A program made the position numbers and the translations under genes. This document shows, in pieces, positions 7,513-14,957 of a stretch of 64,000 bases of DNA. The stretch's first letter is position 1. The number at the start of each line of letters is the position of its first letter. The notes under the pieces are model-generated. The model saw only the letters and a list, made by a program, of their open reading frames with translations, ran no database searches and was not told the origin of the DNA. The stretch spans positions 558,001-622,000 of the forward strand of contig CAWGTA010000008.1 in assembly GCA_963825305.1 (NCBI GenBank), read 5' to 3'. The stretch comes from PSRJ01 sp963825305. Its GTDB lineage: Bacteria; Acidobacteriota; Terriglobia; Bryobacterales; Bryobacteraceae.

Positions 7513-10500
7513 CTACTTCGCCGGCTGCAGTTCCGCCGGCCGCAATTCCTCCAGTTTAGCCGCCAAATAACGCAAAATCTCGCCCGCGCCGCCCTGGCCG
7601 TCCAGCGGCAGCATCAGCACGCCCGCAGGCGAAAATTGCGCCCCTTTAGTCTGGCTGACGATGTTCATCAAGCGCGCCGGATCGACCCGCGTCTTCTCGT
7701 GGAACTTGATGTTCAGCACATTCAAACGGCGGTCCACCGCTTCGATGCCGATCTGCTCGGCAGCAGTCTTCAACGCGGAATATTGCAGGAGATTGCGCAG
7801 CGCCTCGGGCAGCCGGCCGTAGCGGTCTTCCAATTCCTTTTCGACTCGCTCGCGCGCGGCGGCATCGTTGGCATTGGCAATCTGGCGGTAGGCCCGCAGG
7901 CGCTGGTTCTCGTCGGCGATGTACTCCGTCGGAATGCGAATATCCAGGCCCAGGTTGAGCGCCGAGTGAATCTCCGGCACCACCTCTTCGCCCTTCAGTT
8001 CGCGCACCGTCTCGTCCAGCAGCCGCACATACGTATCGAAGCCCACAGTGTTGATGTGCCCGTGCTGCTCGCCGCCCAGCAGGTTGCCGGCGCCGCGCAA
8101 TTCCAGATCGAGCGCGGCAATTTTGAAGCCGGCGCCCAGGTCGCTGAACTCCTTCAGAGCGGCGAGCCGTTTGCGCGCGATTTCGGTGAGCTCCGTATCG
8201 GGCGGCACCAGCAAATAGGCATAAGCTCGCCGGTTGGAGCGGCCCACCCGGCCGCGCAACTGGTACAGCTCCGAGAGCCCATAGCGCTCGGCGTTCTCGA
8301 TGATCATGGTGTTGGCCAACGGGATGTCCAGCCCATTTTCGACGATCGTGGTGCAGACCAGAATGTCGAACTCGTGCCGCATGAATTGCAGCATGGTCCG
8401 CTCCAGCTCGGCTTCGCCCATCTGCCCGTGGCCCACGCCGATACGCGCCTGCGGCACCAGTTCCTGGATCATGGCCGCGCGCTGCCAGATGGAATCCACG
8501 CGGTTGTGCAGGAAGTAGACTTGCCCGCCGCGTGCCAGTTCCAGCTCCAGCGCCGAGCGGATCAGCTCCGGATTGAAAGGGCGCCACCACGGTCTGAATC
8601 GCCAGCCTGTCTTTGGGCGGCGTTTCGATCACCGACATATCGCGCATGCCCAGCAGCGACATGTGCAGCGTGCGCGGAATCGGCGTGGCGCTCATGGTGA
8701 TCACGTCCACCGCTTTCTTGATTTGCTTCAGCCGTTCTTTGTGCTTCACGCCGAACCGCTGCTCTTCGTCGACGATCACCAGTCCCAGATCGTTGAACTC
8801 AACATCTTGCGAGAGCAGGCGGTGCGTGCCGATGGCCAGATCCACTTTGCCCTCGGCCAGGTCGGCCAGCGCCGCTTTCAGTTCCTTGGGCGAGCGGAAC
8901 CGGCTGAACATTTCGACGCGCACGGGAAACGGCTGGAAGCGGCGCTTGAAAGTTTCGAAGTGCTGGAACGCGAGCACGGTAGTGGGCGCCAGCACCGCCA
9001 CCTGCTTGCCGTCGCCCATCGCCTTGAACGCGGCGCGCATCACCACTTCGGTTTTGCCGTATCCCACGTCGCCGCACAGCAGACGGTCCATGGGCTGCGG
9101 GCTCTCCATATCGCGCTTGATGTCTTTGATGGCGTTGAGCTGGTCGCGGGTTTCGGTGAACTCGAAAGCGTCTTCGAATTCACGCTGCCAGTTGCTGTCG
9201 TGCGGAAAACGGGAAGCCCTCGGCCATCTTGCGCTGGGCGTAGAGCTTCAGCAGCTCGTCCGCCATGTCGCGCATTTTGGCCTTGACTCTTGGTCTTGGT
9301 GCGCGTCCAGGTGGCGCCGCCCATGCGGTCGAGCACCGGCTTGCGCTTCGCCTGCGCCGCGGAAGCGCTGCACCAGGTCCATGCGCGTGAGGGGCACGTA
9401 CAGCTTGGCGCCGGCGGCATATTCGAGCAGCATGTAATCGCCCTTGGCTTCGCCTTGCGCGATCTCCCGCAGCCCCAGGAATTGCGCCACGCCGTGTTCG
9501 GCGTGCACCACGTAATCGCCGGGCTTGAGGTCGATCAGGTCGGCCGAGAAGGCCGCCAGGACCGATTTCGATGCCGGCGCGCGCGCCACCAATTCGGGCG
9601 TCTCAAACAGATCCTCCGAGCCGAAGACCACCAGGCCCGCATCGCTGAAACGCGGTGCCGCGCCGAATGCAGACCCTTGATGAGGTAGATGCTGGCCACC
9701 GAGCCGGCCATGTACGCGCGCTCGGCCAGGTACGCCGGCGTGGACTCGCTCTGCTCGAGCCCAAGCTGATAGGCGACGCCGTACTCGTTGAGGATGTCGG
9801 CCACGCGCTCCACCTCGCCGGTGGAGCGATGCGAAAAAGGCCACGCGATTTCCCGCTTCCACCAGGTTGCGCGCCTCGGCGATGGCCACCTGCATATTGC
9901 CGTGGAACGCCAGCGACGGCCGCGTGGAAACGTGAAAGCTGGACGGGTCGTTCCAGCCGATCTCCAGTTCCTTGATATCGAGCTGCAGGCGCGGATCCGG
10001 CCTGGCGTTTCAGATCGTCCCAGGAAAAGAAAATCTTCGCGGGGTCGTACGCCTCAGATCGCTCAATCTGCTCCAGCCGCTTCCAGAATCGTTCCGCGGC
10101 GCTGTGGACCTGCTCCGGCTCGTCCCACAGAACGATGGGGTTCTCGAGCAGGGAAAAGACGGAGACGTCGAGCGGCCGCACCATACCCGCCAGCAATTCC
10201 CAACCGGGAAACGGTTCGCCGGGAGGGCCGCTGACACCCACCAGCTCGCCGAGCTCCGCCAGCAGCTCCCGCGACTTCTGATACTCCGTCAGCGGCAGCA
10301 GCGTGCACTCTTCGATCTTGAGCACGGACCGCTGCGATTCCACCTCGAAGCGGCGGATGGATTCCACCAGGTCGCCGAACAGATCGACGCGCACGGGCTT
10401 GGCCGCTTCCGGCGAAAACACGTCCAGGATGCCGCCGCGCACCGAATACTCGCCCACCATTTCCACCGGCTCGCGCCGCTCGTAGCCGATGCTCTCCAGG

Positions 10501-10999
10501 TGCGCCACCACGTCATCGAGCGGCAACTCGTCGCCGATCCGCAGCTTGAGCGCCAGTTGCCGGTAGTACTCGCCTGGCGCGATGCGCAGCAGAGCCGATG
10601 CCACGGGCATGATGGTGATGGGCACGCGCTGGGTGGCCAGGCGCCACAGACCAATCGCGCGCTGCTCCAGGATCTCGGCGTGCGGCGAGAGATTCTGCAG
10701 CGGCAGCACGTCGAGCGCGGGGAGAAGCTGCGGTCCGTTGCGGTCGCCCGGCGCCAGGAGGGAAAAGAAGGTCTGCAGAGCATTCGGAGAGCGCTTCCGC
10801 CTGCTTGTTGCCGTCCACCACGATGATCAGCGGCCGACCGGTCGTGCTGCCACAGCAGCACTGAGTAGAGCGCTTTGGCGGTGGTGGTGAGGCCGGCGAG
10901 CGACGCGCTGGCACCGCCGGTGACACGGCGCACGGCATCCTGAAAGCCGGGATGCCTACCCAAATCCAGAAACAGGTCTCGAACGGCAGGATGAATCAA
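7513..10999 (-). pseudogene. mfd: Transcription-repair coupling factor Mfd, interrupted by nine frame changes
   Basis: Mfd displaces RNA polymerase stalled at DNA damage and recruits UvrA. All regions are here when the frames are joined: N-terminal UvrB-like part, RNA-polymerase-interaction region (DYVVHAEHGVAQFLGL), Walker A GDVGYGKTEVV, DEEQRFG box, SATPIPRT, the helicase C-terminal block (VGHGQMGEAELE, TTIVENGLDIP, QLRGRVGRS) and the C-terminal domain. Frame changes lie near 10838, 10794, 10000, 9826, 9660, 9361, 9289, 9205 and 8578. Eight read as one extra base and the one near 9660 as a missing base. No motif is lost and no in-frame stop is needed. I suspect sequence error or very recent decay. 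The start is a TTG overlapping a duplicated rfaE2 tail as TTGA. Confidence 0.85.
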
Positions 11000-11036
11000 G
11001 GTTGCAGAGTGAGTATCTTCTCTATTATCCCACTGG
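10995..11036. repeat. Direct repeat, duplicated 3' end of rfaE2 (copy 1)
   Basis: 42 bases that match 11868-11909 with two mismatches. On the minus strand they encode the last residues of RfaE2 (GIIEKILTLQP and stop). Here the stop overlaps the mfd start as TTGA, which suggests this copy is the original rfaE2-mfd junction. Confidence 0.85.
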
Positions 11037-11102
11037 AAGAAGCAGACTCTCGGGGAAACACCTCTTTGATTTGGGATGAGAAAGTATTAGAGTAGAGCCG
11101 CC

Positions 11103-11885
11103 ATGCGGAACTGGAGTTTTTTGGTTCTGCTCTCCTTGGCGACGCCGTTTGCCAGGGCTGACATTGTGGTGACTTCCACATCCCAAACTCTCAGCGGATC
11201 GGGGGGTGCGGCGCTTTCCGCAATTCCACCGAGAATCCATATAACTTCTCGGTGTCCACCACCAAACCCGCTACCTTACAACCTTAGCGAGTCTGGAACT
11301 GCGAACACAGCTAGTCCCGATGGTCAACACATCACCGTTGGGTCAACCGCCAGCCAGCAAGCGGACGTGACTCCCGACCATATCGGCGTCGACATGGGTG
11401 TTAGCGTAGACATGGATGGCCTGGCCCGTATCCTGGGCGGCTTCGTGGGCGCGGCCGGTACCAGCCAATTCACCCTTCTATTTAATCTCACCAGCCCTTC
11501 GGTGGTTCATCTGACAGGTGAGGAGTTCGATGAAGGTGACCTTTTCCAGCCACCGGTATTCGCCGGAAATACACTCCGAGAAGACCTTCTGTTATCTGGC
11601 CCTGGTGGATTCCGATTCGAGGTTTCTAACTTTTCTTTCAGTTTTGTCGACAAGCAACTGCCCTTGGCCGCGGGCAGCTATGTACTCACGGCCCAGTTGG
11701 ACAACAGTGCGACCGCCGGCATTGTTATAGTTCAGGACGAATTTGATTTTAGTGATTTTACGCTGAGCGCAGACTTCACACCCATAGTTCCCGAACCCAG
11801 GTGGGGATTTGTTGTTCCGATTGCTCTGCTCCTGGTGCTCTGGAGCCCACTGCGCGCAGGCCGCTCGATCAAGGTTGCAGAGTGA
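11103..11885 (+). CDS. PEP-CTERM-like exported protein
   Basis: 260 residues: signal peptide (NWSFLVLLSLATPFARA), a Ser/Thr/Gly-rich extracellular body, and a C-terminal tail of the PEP-CTERM kind: VPEPRWGF, a hydrophobic helix (VVPIALLLVLW) and a basic end (RAGRS). Such proteins are cleaved and anchored by exosortase; no exosortase is in this window. It is antisense to, and overlaps by 17 bases, the 3' end of rfaE2. It is the only gene in a segment flanked by a 42-bp direct repeat of the rfaE2 3' end, so it appears to be an inserted cassette. Its stop codon lies within the second repeat copy. Confidence 0.7.
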   Translation: MRNWSFLVLLSLATPFARADIVVTSTSQTLSGSGGAALSAIPPRIHITSRCPPPNPLPYNLSESGTANTASPDGQHITVGSTASQQADVTPDHIGVDMGVSVDMDGLARILGGFVGAAGTSQFTLLFNLTSPSVVHLTGEEFDEGDLFQPPVFAGNTLREDLLLSGPGGFRFEVSNFSFSFVDKQLPLAAGSYVLTAQLDNSATAGIVIVQDEFDFSDFTLSADFTPIVPEPRWGFVVPIALLLVLWSPLRAGRSIKVAE

Positions 11886-11909
11886 GTATCTTTTCTATTA
11901 TCCCAGTGG
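11868..11909. repeat. Direct repeat, 3' end of rfaE2 (copy 2)
   Basis: Second copy of the 42-base repeat (see 10995). It forms the present 3' end of rfaE2. The two differences from copy 1 are a synonymous GAA/GAG change and a C/G change. Confidence 0.85.
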
Positions 11910-12366
11910 TGGAGTAGCCCGGCTCGAGGGGCAAAATCACGACCTGGCCGCCAGCCGCCTCCACCTCTTCACGGCCGGCGATGAAGTGCGACCAGTCGGC
12001 ACTCTTCACGAGGATATCCGGCAGCAGCTCTCGGATCAACTCGCGCGGCGTCTCTTCCTCGAAGAAAACGACGCCATCCACCGAGGCGAGGGCCAGCAGC
12101 ATCTCGGCACGCTCATTTTGCGGAATCAGGGGCCTTTTGGGGCCTTTCGATAACTGGACGCTGGCGTCGGTGTTCAAGCCGACGATGAGCAAGTCTCCCA
12201 GCTCGCGCGATTTTTTGAGCACCCGGATGTGCCCGACATGCAGCAGGTCGTAGCAGCCGTTGGTGAAGACGACAGTCTTCCCTTGCTGTCTCCAGAGGGC
12301 ACGTTCGGCGAAAAGTTCGGTGCGCGTGTAGGGGCGTCCCACGGCCTTCAGTGTAACAGCCGCCAA
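11869..12366 (-). CDS. rfaE2: D-glycero-beta-D-manno-heptose 1-phosphate adenylyltransferase (HldE C-terminal type)
   Basis: Adds AMP to heptose 1-phosphate to make ADP-heptose, the donor for the LPS inner core. 165 residues with the nucleotidyltransferase signature VVFTNGCYDLLHVGH (HxGH-type site), LIVGLNTDASVQLSKGPKRP, an ISTMTKE-like replacement region, SADWSHFIAGREEVEAAGG and the terminal LPLEPGYSTTGIIEKI. It is the stand-alone domain-II form; the kinase domain is not in the window. The frame begins at a TTG whose AAAGGGAG ribosome-binding site is part of the palindromic repeat; a GTG seven codons in is an alternative. Likely once coupled to mfd downstream. Confidence 0.9.
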   Translation of the reverse strand: MAAVTLKAVGRPYTRTELFAERALWRQQGKTVVFTNGCYDLLHVGHIRVLKKSRELGDLLIVGLNTDASVQLSKGPKRPLIPQNERAEMLLALASVDGVVFFEEETPRELIRELLPDILVKSADWSHFIAGREEVEAAGGQVVILPLEPGYSTTGIIEKILTLQP

Positions 12367-12460
12367 CCGCTCCCTTTGGTCACGGCTCAGTAACGCAAGC
12401 GAATTCGTAATCGGTTGTGCAAAAGGTGTTTTTTACAGAGCCGTGACCAGAGGGAGCGGT
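12366..12460. repeat. Dispersed palindromic repeat, copy B (95 bp)
   Basis: Inverted 23-base arms at 12366-12388 (ACCGCTCCCTTTGGTCACGG...) and 12438-12460, with one mismatch between arms. The middle differs from copies A and C. It lies between the 3' end of the STAS gene and the 5' end of rfaE2, both on the minus strand. The right arm is followed by TCTTTAA. Confidence 0.8.
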
Positions 12461-12471
12461 CTTTAATCCAC

Positions 12472-12837
12472 TTACGCCGTGGCGCTGAAGGAGGCCAAAT
12501 GGCGGCAAGCCGATTCTACGTCCGGATCGAGCGCGGCGATGCGGCTCATGTGAACCAGCTCGAAGCTCTTCGCTACGGCGCCCTGCGCACCGGCAATGCG
12601 CAGCTGACCGCCGCTCCGCTCCATCTGTCCGCTGCAACTTACGAGCACGCCGATTCCGGAGCTGTCAATGGAATTCAAGCCGGCCAGATCCAACGCCAGC
12701 TTGCGCTTGCCGTCCTCAATGAGGCGATTGAGGGAGTTCTCGATCGCCAGCAGTGCGTTCCCCAAACCTAAGCGCCCGGTGATTTCGACTACCTCTATGT
12801 CGGGCTCCACATGTCTGGTTTTGGATTCTGTGATCAT
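12472..12837 (-). CDS. STAS-domain anti-sigma-factor antagonist
   Basis: 121 residues with the SpoIIAA/RsbV fold: IEVVEITGRLGLGNALLAIENSL, KLALDLAGLNSIDSSGIGVLV, LRIAGAQGAVAKSFELVHM. The phosphorylatable Ser of the D-S-S-G motif is at about residue 59. Such proteins bind an anti-sigma kinase when unphosphorylated and so release a sigma factor. No RsbW-like kinase is next to it. It is followed by the palindromic repeat copy B, 12 bases past the stop. Confidence 0.85.
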   Translation of the reverse strand: MITESKTRHVEPDIEVVEITGRLGLGNALLAIENSLNRLIEDGKRKLALDLAGLNSIDSSGIGVLVSCSGQMERSGGQLRIAGAQGAVAKSFELVHMSRIAALDPDVESACRHLASFSATA

Positions 12838-12918
12838 GACCGTGACTCGACTTAAGAAATCCTACCACTTCCTGTTTGGTCGCGTTGGCCGCCGGGCGTG
12901 TTAACGTTGAATCCAGGA

Positions 12919-13698
12919 ATGAACCTCCTCTTTATCGGCGATATATTCGCTTCACCGGGCCGCCGCATGGTGGCCGACCACTTGGGCGATATCGTCGAAA
13001 CCAATCGCATCGACCTGGCCATCGCGAACGCGGAAAACGCCGCCGGCGGATTCGGCATCACTCCCTCGATTGCCGAGGAATTGTTCAGCATGGGATTGGA
13101 TGTGCTAACTTCCGGTAACCACATCTGGGACAAGCGGGAGGTGTATGATTACTTCGAACGGCAGCCGCGGCTTCTTCGTCCTGCGAATTATCCCGACGCG
13201 CCGGGCAGCGGCGTGATCGTTCTCCGCGCTCGGAACGGGGTGGAATGCGCGGTTGTCAACCTGCAGGGCCGCACGTATATGCCCGCCACGGATTGCCCGT
13301 TTCGCAAAGCGGACCAGATTCTGAGCGAGCTCGATCCTGCGGTAAAGGTGAGGTTCGTGGATTTTCATGCGGAAGTGACCAGTGAGAAGATCGCGATGGG
13401 CTGGTACTTAGACGGCCGCGTCTCGGCAGTGGTTGGCACGCACACGCACGTACCCACGGCCGATACGCGCATCCTTCCGGGCGGCACCGCCTATCAAACC
13501 GATTGCGGCATGACCGGTCCATATCATTCGGTAATCGGGGTCCAAACGGAGATCATCATCCAGCGCTTCCTCACCAGCCTGCCGGTCCGCATGGAAGCCG
13601 CGCGGGAAGCGCCGGAACTCCACGCTGTCATCGTCGACGTAGATGAAGCCACGGGCCGCGCGCGCGCTGTGCGCCGTCACGCAATTAACGGAGATTGA
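12919..13698 (+). CDS. ymdB: YmdB-type metallophosphoesterase (2',3'-cyclic nucleotide phosphodiesterase family)
   Basis: About 259 residues that match the YmdB family throughout: MNLLFIGDIFASPGR (metal-binding Asp), LAIANAENAAGGFGI, VLTSGNHIWDKRE (the GNH motif), FVDFHAEVTSEKIAMGWYLDG, VVGTHTHVPTADTRI and GTAYQTDCGMTGPYHSVIG. The metal ligands are thus all in place. In Bacillus the enzyme hydrolyses cyclic nucleotides and affects motility and biofilm choice. I start at the ATG where homology begins; the frame is also open from a GTG at 12898. It precedes a diguanylate cyclase by five bases, so the two are an operon of nucleotide signalling enzymes. Confidence 0.88.
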   Translation: MNLLFIGDIFASPGRRMVADHLGDIVETNRIDLAIANAENAAGGFGITPSIAEELFSMGLDVLTSGNHIWDKREVYDYFERQPRLLRPANYPDAPGSGVIVLRARNGVECAVVNLQGRTYMPATDCPFRKADQILSELDPAVKVRFVDFHAEVTSEKIAMGWYLDGRVSAVVGTHTHVPTADTRILPGGTAYQTDCGMTGPYHSVIGVQTEIIIQRFLTSLPVRMEAAREAPELHAVIVDVDEATGRARAVRRHAINGD

Positions 13699-13702
13699 AA
13701 GG

Positions 13703-14884
13703 ATGGATCCTTCCAGCCCGGTTGCGGACTTCACGGCATTTCTCATTCAGGAAATTGGCGCCCTGCTGTTCGGCATGGTGTTCCTCTTTTTATACCGGCA
13801 GTCGCGCGTCGTGTATTTCGGTTTGTGGGGAATCGCCTGGAGCTTGCGTTTTCTGGCGGCCATTTTCGGCTATGGGCTGATCAGCACCGGCCATTGGGGC
13901 TGGCTGGCTCCCTACGCCGTCTTCGAATTCGGGTTTGCTATTGTGCTGGTGGCGGCGGCGCGCGCCAGCTTTTCATCGGGCGTGCGCGACTGGAAGTCCG
14001 TGCTGCGGCTCATCGCCCTCCTGCCGATGTTCGTGGCGCTGGTGTACGCCTTCGGCTGGTATTCGCGCCTGGAGGCTTACCACGCCTCGCATGCGCTGGT
14101 ACTGTGCTTTGTCTATTTCTACAATTTCCGCATGCTGCGCGGGAACGCCGGCGTGGGCGCGCGTGTCTTCCGTTTCTCGCTGTTCGTGCTGTCAGCGGCT
14201 TTTCTGGAACACGCGGTTCTGCTGATCTACCTTTACAAAACCGGCAGCGCGCCGGCATGGGCCCAATATCTTCACCATGAGACCTATTACGATTTCGCGC
14301 TCCACTGCGTGCTGGCCTTTGCCGCAATGGCCATGTGGAGTGAAAGCCAGATCGACCGCCTTCGCGATTTGACCACCGAGCTCGATCACCTGCGGCGCGA
14401 AGTAAATCACAGCATGGATCTGGACCGGCTCACCGGCCTTTTGAACCAATCGGCGCTGAATTCGCGTCTGGACACGACGCTGCCGTTCGAGGGCGTGGTG
14501 GCGGTGTGCGACATGGACAATTTCAAGGAGATCAACGACCGCTACGGGCACCTGGTGGGCGACGAGATCCTGCGGAATATCGGACACCTTCTACAGGCTT
14601 CCATTCGCCATGAAGACGAGGCGTTCCGCTGGGGCGGGGATGAATTCGTGGTCCTGTTCCGCAACCAGCACACCCGCATCGCGGCCAAGCGCATGGCGGA
14701 AATCGAAACACGCCTGCGCGAGTTCCGCATCCGCGGCTTTGGCGTGCTGCCCATCTCCTTCAGTTGGGGAACTGCCGATGCGCACGACCGCACCTTGCGC
14801 GAAGCGCTTGATGAAGCGGATCGCGCGATGTATACGCTGAAACGGTCGCGCGCTGCCGGGCAGCGGGCTACTTCACCGCAATAA
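13703..14884 (+). CDS. Membrane-bound diguanylate cyclase (GGDEF)
   Basis: Makes cyclic di-GMP from two GTP. About 393 residues: six or more hydrophobic helices in the first ~220 residues (sensor region without a recognised name), a linker helix, then a GGDEF domain (about 235-385). The active site reads RWGGDEF with GGDEF at residues 311-315, intact. RHED at 302-305 lies exactly five residues before it, which is the RxxD product-inhibition site. It follows ymdB by five bases with GGAG upstream of the ATG. Its last codons and stop come from a short duplication of the neighbouring gene's 3' end (14863-14895), so the C-terminal few residues are not ancestral. Confidence 0.9.
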   Translation: MDPSSPVADFTAFLIQEIGALLFGMVFLFLYRQSRVVYFGLWGIAWSLRFLAAIFGYGLISTGHWGWLAPYAVFEFGFAIVLVAAARASFSSGVRDWKSVLRLIALLPMFVALVYAFGWYSRLEAYHASHALVLCFVYFYNFRMLRGNAGVGARVFRFSLFVLSAAFLEHAVLLIYLYKTGSAPAWAQYLHHETYYDFALHCVLAFAAMAMWSESQIDRLRDLTTELDHLRREVNHSMDLDRLTGLLNQSALNSRLDTTLPFEGVVAVCDMDNFKEINDRYGHLVGDEILRNIGHLLQASIRHEDEAFRWGGDEFVVLFRNQHTRIAAKRMAEIETRLREFRIRGFGVLPISFSWGTADAHDRTLREALDEADRAMYTLKRSRAAGQRATSPQ

Positions 14885-14897
14885 CCATTCGGAAGAG

Positions 14898-14931
14898 TGC
14901 CGGCGACAAGAATCGCCAGCGCTACGTAACG
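14898..14931. repeat. Short dispersed repeat 2, copy a
   Basis: 34 bases (TGCCGGCGACAAGAATCGCC...) that match 59660-59693 at 30 positions. GGCGA and TCGCC within it can pair. It sits in the insert between the duplicated 3' ends. Confidence 0.65.
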
Positions 14932-14951
14932 CCGGCGGTCTTTGCCGCCGG
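14932..14951. terminator. Hairpin between convergent genes
   Basis: CCGGCGG (14932-14938) pairs perfectly with CCGCCGG (14945-14951) across a six-base loop TCTTTG. It lies between the stop codons of the diguanylate cyclase and the NHL protein, so it can act for either strand, but no T-run follows. Confidence 0.5.
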
Positions 14952-14957
14952 TGCGGG

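Noticed and set aside
7636..8700. Long open frame on the plus strand opposite mfd
   Set aside because: It is a shadow of the GC-rich mfd coding strand, has no ribosome-binding site and shows no family pattern.
7513..10999. Programmed frameshifting as an explanation for mfd
   Set aside because: Nine sites without a common slippery sequence; sequence error or decay is simpler.
11025..11240. Small minus-strand frames upstream of the PEP-CTERM gene
   Set aside because: They only extend the duplicated rfaE2 tail backwards through the insert without start signal or homology.
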